Source: Lachnospiraceae bacterium
GTDB taxonomy: Bacteria; Bacillota; Clostridia; Lachnospirales; Lachnospiraceae
Direction: 5' to 3'
DNA: 13,738 nt
Assembly (NCBI GenBank): GCA_900766575.1
Contig: CAAFVW010000169.1
Location: 1-13,738 of the forward strand
Of this stretch, positions 1 through 6,375 are shown piece after piece (within the stretch, counting starts at the first letter, position 1; every line of letters starts with the position of its first letter). Below the pieces are notes generated by a model that worked only from the letters and a program-made list of their open reading frames with translations, had not been told where the DNA came from and did not search any database. Position numbers and translations under genes: made by a program.

Positions 1-5
1 CAATC

Positions 6-206
6 TTATTTAACACCGTATTTCTTATTGAACTTATCAATACGGCCATCGGTTCTTGCAGACTTCTGCTGGCCAGTGTAGAATGAATGACACTTGGAGC
101 AAACTTCTACGTGAAGCTCGGGCTTGGTGGAGCCGGTTACAAATGTGTTACCACAGTTGCAGGTTACAGTTGCCTGATAGTAAGCGGGATGGATTCCTTC
201 TTTCAT
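6..206 (-). CDS. rpmE: 50S ribosomal protein bL31, zinc-binding type
   Basis: Large-subunit ribosomal protein bL31, 66 aa, the usual family length. The opening MKEGIHPAYY and the ending KFNKKYGVK are characteristic. Cys16, Cys18, Cys36 and Cys39 form the zinc-binding set of the C+ form of L31, which also serves as a zinc reserve in bacteria that carry a zinc-free paralogue. The frame stays open 18 codons further upstream, but I chose the ATG at 204-206 because it gives the family's N-terminus and has a GAGGTG ribosome binding site about seven bases before it. The upstream extension is leader RNA, not protein. The gene follows rho on the same strand after about 120 bp, a common order in Firmicutes. 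No terminator separates them, so rho read-through probably contributes to expression. Confidence 0.97.
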   Translation of the reverse strand: MKEGIHPAYYQATVTCNCGNTFVTGSTKPELHVEVCSKCHSFYTGQQKSARTDGRIDKFNKKYGVK

Positions 207-229
207 TTCTTTCACCTCTCTATAAAAAT

Positions 230-313
230 GTCGTGTATAAGTTCTTGTTCTCATCCTCACTGCTTATGGAACCACAAACAGCGGTATTATTGTACCATAA
301 GAGTTTACACGAC
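230..313 (-). promoter_or_regulatory. Structured 5' leader of rpmE (candidate L31 autoregulatory leader)
   Basis: On the minus strand two nested inverted repeats lie between the rho stop and the rpmE ribosome binding site. The outer pair is GTCGTGTA (313-306) with TACACGAC (237-230), a perfect 8 bp. The inner pair is ACTCTTATGG (304-295) with CCATAAG, a bulged C, then AGT (269-259), which gives 10 bp. The outer 3' arm ends about ten bases before the Shine-Dalgarno. The geometry fits a leader that bL31 could bind to repress its own translation. L31 leader RNA motifs have been described by comparative genomics, including a Firmicutes class. I cannot confirm here that this matches that model. 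Confidence 0.6.
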
Positions 314-325
314 GCAAGTATATTT

Positions 326-1888
326 TTATATAAATCGATTCTTTTTTACCATATTTACGAATTCCACATTGTTGCGTGTATGAGAGAACATATCGAGTAT
401 CCGGTCGGTGGCTTCATCGGGCTTCAATCCGTTCAATGCTTTACGCATGATGTTGATAGCCTCCAGTTCTTCCGGAGTCAGCAGCAGATCTTCTCTTCTG
501 GTGCCGGATTTTGCCAGATCGATAGCCGGGAAAATACGTTTCTCAGACAGCTTTCTGTCCAGAACCATTTCCATGTTGCCGGTTCCCTTGAATTCCTCGT
601 ATACTACATCGTCCATCTTACTTCCGGTCTCTACCAGTGCGGTTGCCAGAATCGTCAGGCTGCCTCCTTCACGCATGTTGCGGGCTGCACCGAAGAATCT
701 CTTGGGCATATGAAGTGCTGCGGGATCCAGACCACCGGACAATGTGCGTCCACTGGGCGGAACCACCAGGTTATACGCTCTGGTCAGACGGGTGATACTG
801 TCGAGGAGGATCACAACGTCCTTTTTATGTTCCACGAGACGTTTTGCACGCTCGATCACCATCTCGGATACTCTCTTATGGTGCTCCGGAAGTTCATCAA
901 AGGTGGAATAAATAACCTCTACATTATCGCCATGGATTGCTTCCTTAATATCAGTAACTTCCTCGGGACGCTCATCGATCAGCAGGATCAGCATATGCAT
1001 CTTGGGGTTACCGCTTAAAATAGACTTTGCCACTTCCTTTAACAGTGTGGTCTTACCGGCCTTAGGCGGGGATACGATCATACCACGCTGTCCCTTACCG
1101 ACAGGGCTTACCAGATCCATAACTCTCATGGCCACGCTGCATCCGGGAGTCTCCATCTTGATACGCTCGTCCGGGAAGATCGGAGTCATATCCTCAAAAG
1201 CCATTCTCCTAGCAGACTCTTCTACTGTATAGCCGTTGATGCTCTTGACAAACAACAAGGCACTGAACTTCTCCTGCTGGGTTTTGATTCTCTTATTGCC
1301 CTTCAGAATATCACCGGTCTTCAATCCGAAACGGCGGATCTGACTGGGTGCCACGTAGACATCGTTCTCTCCGGGCATATAATTCTCACAACGGATAAAT
1401 CCGTAACCGTCCGGCATAACTTCCAGAATACCGCTGGCTTCGATACCGCTGTCCAGCTCCTTGGGATACTGGCTCTCATCATAAGCCACATTGTTCGGGT
1501 TAAATGTACGCTCTCTGGTATAAGCTTCGCTTCTTACACCGACAGTCTCTGTACCGTTCTCAGAACGTTGTTCTGTACGATCCGTTCGATAATTTCTGTC
1601 ATTTCTATCCTGTCTCTCCGGTCTGTCCTGTCTGTAATTCCTCTCCTGTCTGACAGCACGTTCCGCTCTCTCCGGTTTCTCCACATCTTCGCTCTTAGCA
1701 GCTTCCTGTTTCGCCTCCACTGCCCTGGCAGCCGCTTTCGCTTCTTCCTCTTTTTTCAGGCGCTCATCTTCTGCAAGCATCGCTTCTACCAGATCTGCCT
1801 TTTTCATTGTGGAAGTTCCCTTTAATCCACGTACTTTTGCCAGTTCTTTTAACTGAACTAATGCAAGGGATTCATATTTTTCTCTCAT
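326..1888 (-). CDS. rho: Transcription termination factor Rho
   Basis: Hexameric RNA-dependent ATPase that ends transcription at Rho-dependent sites, 520 aa. Residues 1-40 form the Rho N-terminal helical domain. Residues 40-150 are a charged low-complexity insertion, first Lys/Glu/Ala-rich and then Arg/Asp/Asn-rich (about 71-110). The cold-shock-like RNA-binding domain (about 150-215) has the RNP motif GYGFIR at 161-166. The ATPase core carries Walker A PPKAGKTT (274-281), the catalytic-Glu segment LIDERPEEV (303-311), Walker B VVILLDS (358-364), the Q-loop VVPPSGRTLSGG (375-386), the R-loop TGSKMDDV (421-428) and the arginine-finger segment SGTRREDLL (461-469). The ATG at 1888 has an AGGAGG site immediately upstream. 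The insertion makes the protein longer than the compact 419-aa E. coli type. Downstream is rpmE. Confidence 0.98.
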   Translation of the reverse strand: MREKYESLALVQLKELAKVRGLKGTSTMKKADLVEAMLAEDERLKKEEEAKAAARAVEAKQEAAKSEDVEKPERAERAVRQERNYRQDRPERQDRNDRNYRTDRTEQRSENGTETVGVRSEAYTRERTFNPNNVAYDESQYPKELDSGIEASGILEVMPDGYGFIRCENYMPGENDVYVAPSQIRRFGLKTGDILKGNKRIKTQQEKFSALLFVKSINGYTVEESARRMAFEDMTPIFPDERIKMETPGCSVAMRVMDLVSPVGKGQRGMIVSPPKAGKTTLLKEVAKSILSGNPKMHMLILLIDERPEEVTDIKEAIHGDNVEVIYSTFDELPEHHKRVSEMVIERAKRLVEHKKDVVILLDSITRLTRAYNLVVPPSGRTLSGGLDPAALHMPKRFFGAARNMREGGSLTILATALVETGSKMDDVVYEEFKGTGNMEMVLDRKLSEKRIFPAIDLAKSGTRREDLLLTPEELEAINIMRKALNGLKPDEATDRILDMFSHTRNNVEFVNMVKKNRFI

Positions 1889-2005
1889 ACACTCCTCCTA
1901 TGGAATTAAGATTTACCTGTAAAACTGTTAACTAAGGGGAATTACATCCGATTTACCTTCGACATGTCAGTTGAATAAAAAGACTCTAAAACTGCATCTA
2001 CGGCT

Positions 2006-2034
2006 ATTATAATACATTTTCTCTAAAATAGGAA
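2006..2034 (-). promoter_or_regulatory. Putative rho promoter
   Basis: Minus-strand TATAAT (2011-2006) is a perfect -10 hexamer. With a 17-bp spacer the -35 is TTCCTA (2034-2029), which is poor. Transcription would start near 1999 and give a leader of about 110 bases before the rho ATG. Prediction from sequence only. Confidence 0.5.
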
Positions 2035-2067
2035 GTCCCAAAATTATTTTTTATTTTAGACAAAACC

Positions 2068-2096
2068 TTGCGAAGATGTCGTTTCTATTATATCAT
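2068..2096 (+). promoter_or_regulatory. Putative malic enzyme promoter
   Basis: TTGCGA (2068-2073), a 17-bp spacer and TATCAT (2091-2096) make a good housekeeping-sigma promoter. The predicted start is near 2103, about 75 bases before the malic enzyme ATG. It is divergent from the predicted rho promoter. The AT-rich tract between the two could act as an UP element for either. Confidence 0.6.
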
Positions 2097-2177
2097 TATG
2101 AATAGTTGCCGTATTTCCTATCGGCAGACCAACATATAATGAACAGTTACGAAATGCGAAAAAAGAGAGGTATTGTC

Positions 2178-3329
2178 ATGACAACCAATGAAAAAGCGTT
2201 ACTGATGCATGAAAAATGGAACGGCAAATTGGAAACCGTATCCAAGACTCCCGTCAAGACCCGCGAGGATCTGGCCATTGCGTATACTCCCGGTGTTGCG
2301 GAGCCCTGCAAGGTAATCGCCCAGGACAAAGAGGCAGCTTATAAATACACCATGAAGGCCAATACAGTAGCCGTTGTCTCCGACGGAAGCGCAGTTCTGG
2401 GTCTGGGTAATATCGGTCCTTATGCTGCAATGCCCGTTATGGAGGGCAAAGCCGTCCTCTTCAAAGAGTTTGGCAATGTCAATGCCGTACCTATCTGTCT
2501 GGATACCCAGGATACCGAAGAGATCATTAAGGCCGTGACCTATCTGGCTCCCGGCTTCGGCGGCATCAATCTGGAAGACATCAGTGCTCCTCGTTGTTTT
2601 GAAATCGAGGAACGGCTGAAACAGATCCTGGACATTCCCGTATTCCATGATGACCAGCATGGCACTGCCATCGTTGTTCTGGCTGGTGTCATCAATGCCC
2701 TGAAAGTAGTCGGCAAGAAAAAAGAAGACTGCCGCATCGTAGTCAACGGTGCCGGAAGTGCCGGAGTAGCTATTACCAAGCTGTTATTGACCTACGGTTT
2801 CCCCAATATCATCATGTGTGACAAAGCAGGTATCGTCTCCAAAGATACGGAAGGATTAAACTGGATGCAGAAAAAGATGACCGAGGTGACCAACTTAAAT
2901 AACGAGACCGGTTCCCTGGCCGATGCCCTGAAGGGTGCTGATATCTTCATCGGTGTGTCTGCTCCGAATATCGTTACTCCCGAGATGGTCGCTTCCATGA
3001 ATCATGATTCTATTTTATTTGCCATGGCAAATCCCGTTCCCGAGATCATGCCGGATGTTGCCAAGGCTGCCGGTGCCCGCGTTGTCGGAACCGGACGCAG
3101 CGACTTCCCGAACCAGGTAAACAACGTGGTAGCTTTCCCCGGTATCTTCAAAGGTGCTCTGGAAGGTCGTGCCACCCAGATCACAGAGGAAATGAAGCTG
3201 GCTGCTGCGGAAGCCATCGCCGGTCTGGTGCCTGCAGACAAGCTTTCTGATGACAACATCATGCCGGAAGCTTTCGATCCTCAGGTTGCAGAAGTCGTTG
3301 CTAACGCTGTAAAGAGCCACATCCGCTGA
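2178..3329 (+). CDS. Short-form malic enzyme (NAD(P)-dependent oxidative decarboxylation of malate)
   Basis: Converts malate to pyruvate and CO2 with reduction of NAD(P). At 383 aa it is the compact bacterial form, equal to the malic domain of MaeB without the phosphotransacetylase-like tail. Visible features are the catalytic Tyr in YTPGV (36-40), the Lys in EGKAVLFK (89-96), the metal site in NLEDI (131-135) and FHDDQHGT (156-163), the dinucleotide-binding GAGSAG (191-196), and the late motif GTGRSDFPNQVNN (304-316). The frame opens earlier at 2106, but the ATG at 2178 has AGAGAGG seven bases upstream and gives the family's N-terminus (MTTNEKALLMH). Its TGA overlaps the ATG of the next gene. 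I cannot assign NAD versus NADP preference from sequence alone. Confidence 0.94.
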   Translation: MTTNEKALLMHEKWNGKLETVSKTPVKTREDLAIAYTPGVAEPCKVIAQDKEAAYKYTMKANTVAVVSDGSAVLGLGNIGPYAAMPVMEGKAVLFKEFGNVNAVPICLDTQDTEEIIKAVTYLAPGFGGINLEDISAPRCFEIEERLKQILDIPVFHDDQHGTAIVVLAGVINALKVVGKKKEDCRIVVNGAGSAGVAITKLLLTYGFPNIIMCDKAGIVSKDTEGLNWMQKKMTEVTNLNNETGSLADALKGADIFIGVSAPNIVTPEMVASMNHDSILFAMANPVPEIMPDVAKAAGARVVGTGRSDFPNQVNNVVAFPGIFKGALEGRATQITEEMKLAAAEAIAGLVPADKLSDDNIMPEAFDPQVAEVVANAVKSHIR

Positions 3330-4291
3330 TGAATCCGGATACGATTATCAGGGACTGGCATGACAAGCCCTACTATTCGCTGGATTCCTATTGTAAAAAT
3401 ACGTTTCACCATAAATGTTACAAAATAGCCCTGAATGCCCGGATGTCCTGTCCCAATCGGGACGGACATCTGGACACTCGGGGCTGTATCTTCTGTAGCC
3501 GCGGCGGCAGCGGTGACTTTGCCGTAGATATTGCCGGCAAAACAATGGAGGAACAGATTGCGGAAGGCATGGCCAAGTTCGGTGATAAAGTAACCGGGCA
3601 TAACCTGATCGCTTATTTTCAGGCATATACCAACACCTATGCCCCTCTTCCTTATCTGGAAGAGGTGTATCGTTCTGCCCTGAATCATCCTGCTGTCTGC
3701 GGTATCTCCATTGCCACCCGCCCGGACTGTCTGGGACCGGAAGTACTGGAATTGTTGGTCGCACTGAAAGACGAATATCCAGACAAATTCCTCTGGATCG
3801 AACTGGGTCTCCAGACGATCCACGAAGAATCTGCCCGCTATATCCGCAGGGGCTATCCCCTGTCCTGTTTTGAAAAAGCCTGCTCCGATCTGCGCACTCT
3901 GCAGATTCCTTTTATCGTCCATACGATTCTGGGACTTCCCGGAGAGACCGACATACAGATACTTCAGACGATGGATTACCTGAATCACATTGCACCTTTT
4001 GGCATCAAACTGCAGTTGCTGCATGTATTAAAAGATACCGATCTGGCAGAGGATTACCGGAATGGCAGATTCGAGGTCCTGACCCTTGATCATTATCTGG
4101 ATCTGGTCATCTCCTGCCTCGCCCATCTGTCCCCGGATATCGTAATCCACCGTGTCACCGGTGATGGACCAAAAGATTTGTTAATTGCTCCTGCCTGGAG
4201 TCTGGACAAGCGAAATGTCCTGAACTCCCTGCACCATCGCATGAAGGAACAAAGCATCCGCCAGGGTGACCTGTTTCAGCCGGAGCCATAA
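3329..4291 (+). CDS. ytqA: TIGR01212/YtqA-family radical SAM protein
   Basis: Radical S-adenosylmethionine enzyme of the Elp3-like YtqA family, 320 aa. The [4Fe-4S] cysteines are Cys41, Cys53 and Cys56. The longer CX11CXXC spacing is typical of this family and unlike classical CX3CX2C. Further family landmarks are the FQAYTNTYAPL segment (about 93-103) and GISIATRPDCL (about 124-134). B. subtilis YtqA has been linked to wobble-uridine (mnm5s2U) modification of tRNA, often beside the methyltransferase YtqB/MnmM. No such partner is in this window, so the role here is inferred from family only. The ATG overlaps the malic enzyme stop as ATGA-type TGATG and I see no good Shine-Dalgarno, so translation is probably coupled to the upstream gene. 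Confidence 0.9.
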   Translation: MNPDTIIRDWHDKPYYSLDSYCKNTFHHKCYKIALNARMSCPNRDGHLDTRGCIFCSRGGSGDFAVDIAGKTMEEQIAEGMAKFGDKVTGHNLIAYFQAYTNTYAPLPYLEEVYRSALNHPAVCGISIATRPDCLGPEVLELLVALKDEYPDKFLWIELGLQTIHEESARYIRRGYPLSCFEKACSDLRTLQIPFIVHTILGLPGETDIQILQTMDYLNHIAPFGIKLQLLHVLKDTDLAEDYRNGRFEVLTLDHYLDLVISCLAHLSPDIVIHRVTGDGPKDLLIAPAWSLDKRNVLNSLHHRMKEQSIRQGDLFQPEP

Positions 4292-4345
4292 GCATATTTT
4301 TTGCATAGGAAATATTAGTAAAATTATCAGAAAGGTTACTACATC

Positions 4346-4861
4346 ATGTTACAAGATCCACTTACTTTATATAAACTCATTGTTCTCTATATGCTGAATC
4401 GTGTTACGTTTCCCCTCACGGCGGCACAGGTCAGTGATTTTATCCTCGGAAAAGAATACACGAATTTTCTGACCCTGCAGCAGGTCATCAACGAGTTGAC
4501 GGATGCCGGTATGATCGCCACACAGTCGATCCGCAACCGTACCCATCTGTCCATCACTCCCGAAGGCAAGGAGACGCTGAATTTCTTTGAAAACCGTATC
4601 GGCGACACCATCAAGCAGGAAATTGACACCTATTTCCAGGAAAATGAATTCACCCTGCGCAATGAAGTGTCTGTTCTCGGAGACTATTACAAGTCCACCT
4701 CCGGCGAATACGAAGCCCATCTGGTAGCCAAAGACCGGGGCATCAATCTGGTGGATATCACCCTGTCCGTTCCTGTAGAGGAGACTGCCGCTGCCATCTG
4801 CGATAACTGGCAGAAGAAAAACCAGGAAATATACAAATACCTGATCAAGGAATTATTCTAA
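4346..4861 (+). CDS. DUF4364 family protein, probable winged-helix protein
   Basis: Protein of 171 aa that I recognise as the DUF4364 family, common in Clostridia and of unknown function. Residues 1-75 look like a winged-helix domain: helices around LYKLIVLYMLNRV and TLQQVINELTDAGMI, followed by a wing-like segment, RTHLSITPEGKETLNFF. A helical middle and a beta-rich C-terminal half (about 100-150) follow, with the acidic VEETAAAI segment. This suggests DNA binding or protein-protein scaffolding, but no ligand or target is known to me. AAAGG lies about ten bases before the ATG, a modest ribosome binding site. The gene is last in the plus-strand group, 54 bp after the radical SAM gene, and is followed by a strong terminator. 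Confidence 0.85.
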   Translation: MLQDPLTLYKLIVLYMLNRVTFPLTAAQVSDFILGKEYTNFLTLQQVINELTDAGMIATQSIRNRTHLSITPEGKETLNFFENRIGDTIKQEIDTYFQENEFTLRNEVSVLGDYYKSTSGEYEAHLVAKDRGINLVDITLSVPVEETAAAICDNWQKKNQEIYKYLIKELF

Positions 4862-4902
4862 TTCCTGGAATTATTTTAATTCCTTGAATTATTCCAATTC
4901 TT
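4849..4902. repeat. Three tandem 18-bp palindromic units over two convergent stop codons
   Basis: Units at 4849-4866, 4867-4884 and 4885-4902 share the pattern GGAATTATTnTAATTCCT. The first two differ at one base and the third is more diverged. Units one and two each contain a perfect 7-bp inverted repeat, GGAATTA with TAATTCC around three bases. Unit one encodes the last codons and stop of the DUF4364 gene. Unit three encodes the last codons of rarA and its stop. Confidence 0.85.
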
Positions 4903-6244
4903 TGTCCTCTAAAGAAGCCTCCGCGGCTTCTTTTTTGATTCTTGCCATGTGTTCTTTTATTTTGACTTCATAGCCATTCCCCGAAGGCTGGTAGAATTCC
5001 CTGCCGCTTAATTCATAGGGCAGATATTGCTGTTCCACATAATCATTCGGATAATCATGTGCGTATTTATATCCTGTTCCATGTCCCAATTTCGCTGCTC
5101 CTTTATAATGTGCATCCTGCAGATGTGTCGGGATTGGCAGATCTCCCGTCGCCTGTACCTCCCGCATCGCCTGAAATACCGCCTCACAGCTGCGATTGCT
5201 CTTTGGTGCCGTAGCAATATAGGTAACTGCCTGGGCCAGAATGATCTGCGCCTCCGGCATACCTACCCGTTCCACTGCCAGCGAAGCATTCACTGCCACC
5301 ACCAATGCCTGCGGGTCCGCGTTGCCCACATCTTCCGAAGCACAGATCATGATACGTCTGGCAATAAAAGTCACACTTTCGCCTGCATTCAGCATTCTTG
5401 CCAGATAATAGACTGCTGCATCCGGATCGGAGCCTCTCATACTTTTGATAAATGCAGAGATCGTATCGTAATGATTGTCGCCGTTTTTATCATATCTGGC
5501 TGCTCTCTTCTGGATACATTGCTGTGCCACATCCAGCGTAATATGAATCTTCCCATCCACACCGGGTTCCGTAGTCATGATCCCCAGTTCAATCGCATTC
5601 AACGCATGTCTGGCATCTCCGCCGGAGATATCCGCCAGGAAATCCAGGGCATCCTCGTCGATGGTGCCGTTGTACGCTCCCATTCCCCGGTCTGTGTCAT
5701 AGACTGCCTTTTTCAGTAATTCTTTGATGGCGTCGCTGGGAATCGGCTTTAATTCAAAAATCACCGAGCGGGAAATCAAAGCCCCATTTACCTCAAAATA
5801 AGGATTCTCTGTCGTGGCACCGATAAGAATGATCGTGCCATCCTCCACATAAGGAAGCAGATAATCCTGCTGTCCCTTATTAAAACGATGAATCTCATCG
5901 ATAAACAGAATGGTACGTTTTCCGTACATTCCCTGCAATTCCTTCGCCTTTGCCACCACTTCTTCCATATCCTTTTTGCCAGCTACTGTGGCGTTGATCT
6001 GCTGGAATTCAGCACTGGTGGTATTGGCAATGACCTTGGCAAGCGTTGTCTTGCCGGTGCCGGGCGGTCCGTAGAAAATAATAGAACTGATCTTATCCGC
6101 CTTGATGGCACGATACAGAAGTTTATCCTTACCGATGATATGCTCCTGTCCTACCACCTCATCCAAGGTTCGTGGTCGCATTCTGGCTGCCAGTGGGGCT
6201 TCTTTTTCCATATTGGTGCTTCGCATATATTCAAATAAATCCAT
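4889..6244 (-). CDS. rarA: Replication-associated recombination protein A, AAA+ ATPase
   Basis: RarA/MgsA-type AAA+ ATPase, 451 aa from the chosen start, related to clamp-loader subunits and RuvB. It acts at stalled replication forks. Seen: PLAARMRPRTLDEVVGQEHI (17-36) typical of the family, Walker A GPPGTGKTT (59-67), Walker B LFIDEIHRF (113-121), sensor 1 GATTENP (142-148) and the arginine-finger region SRS (158-160). The C-terminal half fits the MgsA oligomerisation domain, ending near the PSGNGYEVKIKEHM segment. I prefer the ATG at 6244 (MDLFEYM) because GGAG stands six bases before it. An in-frame ATG at 6256 adds four residues and is less well placed. The last fifteen codons carry the opposite-strand terminator. 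No convincing promoter is visible upstream. Confidence 0.95.
   Translation of the reverse strand: MDLFEYMRSTNMEKEAPLAARMRPRTLDEVVGQEHIIGKDKLLYRAIKADKISSIIFYGPPGTGKTTLAKVIANTTSAEFQQINATVAGKKDMEEVVAKAKELQGMYGKRTILFIDEIHRFNKGQQDYLLPYVEDGTIILIGATTENPYFEVNGALISRSVIFELKPIPSDAIKELLKKAVYDTDRGMGAYNGTIDEDALDFLADISGGDARHALNAIELGIMTTEPGVDGKIHITLDVAQQCIQKRAARYDKNGDNHYDTISAFIKSMRGSDPDAAVYYLARMLNAGESVTFIARRIMICASEDVGNADPQALVVAVNASLAVERVGMPEAQIILAQAVTYIATAPKSNRSCEAVFQAMREVQATGDLPIPTHLQDAHYKGAAKLGHGTGYKYAHDYPNDYVEQQYLPYELSGREFYQPSGNGYEVKIKEHMARIKKEAAEASLEDKELE
4911..4936 (+). terminator. Intrinsic terminator of the mae-ytqA-DUF4364 group, inside rarA coding sequence
   Basis: AAAGAAGCC (4911-4919), loop TCCGC, GGCTTCTTT (4925-4933), then a run of T to 4936. 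The 9-bp stem is perfect. It lies about 50 bases after the DUF4364 stop and within the codons for the Glu/Ala/Lys-rich tail of the convergent gene rarA. Confidence 0.88.
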
Positions 6245-6294
6245 TCCGATCTCCATTCCACAGATATTCCCGTTACAAGCTTTAGTGCATCAGC

Positions 6295-6318
6295 GTAGAA
6301 TATCCTGTCTGATTCTAC
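6295..6318. repeat. Inverted repeat in the rarA upstream region
   Basis: GTAGAAT (6295-6301) and ATTCTAC (6312-6318) are a perfect 7-bp pair around ten bases, about 50 bp before the rarA start. It does not resemble the Gram-positive LexA box (GAAC-N4-GTTC). It could be an operator or a leader hairpin. The short arms make chance possible. Confidence 0.4.
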
Positions 6319-6324
6319 AATATC

Positions 6325-6361
6325 AAAAAAGCCGAAGCGCACCATGTGATACGCTCCAGCC
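6325..6361 (-). terminator. Intrinsic terminator after the diguanylate cyclase gene
   Basis: On the minus strand GGCTGGAGCG (6361-6352), a 12-base loop and CGCTTCGGCT (6339-6330) pair as a 10-bp stem with three G-U wobbles, then a run of T (6330-6325). It starts 15 bases after the stop codon at 6376 and separates this gene from rarA. Confidence 0.75.
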
Positions 6362-6375
6362 AATTATAGCAAATT

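Noticed and set aside
56..1018. Long plus-strand open frame opposite rho and rpmE
   Set aside because: It lies antisense to two highly conserved genes, has no ribosome binding site or recognisable domain, and its composition is that of a reverse-complement shadow.
1889..2005. Structured leader or riboswitch in the roughly 110-base rho 5' region
   Set aside because: Only very short self-complementary stretches (for example GACATGTC and GTTAAC) are visible. No extended helix or known riboswitch core.
3281..4024. Minus-strand open frame of about 247 codons opposite the radical SAM gene
   Set aside because: The opposite strand encodes a clear family member across its full length. The antisense frame has no start signal and no known motif.
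4301..4329. Possible promoter (TTGCAT and a TTATCA-like -10) before the DUF4364 gene
   Set aside because: Both hexamers are poor, and the gene can be served by read-through from the upstream genes with only a 54-bp gap.
5027..5719. Plus-strand open frame opposite rarA, and a similar one opposite the chemoreceptor at 12184-12735
   Set aside because: Both are shadows of conserved genes, rich in Cys, Ser, Ile and His in a way typical of antisense reading.
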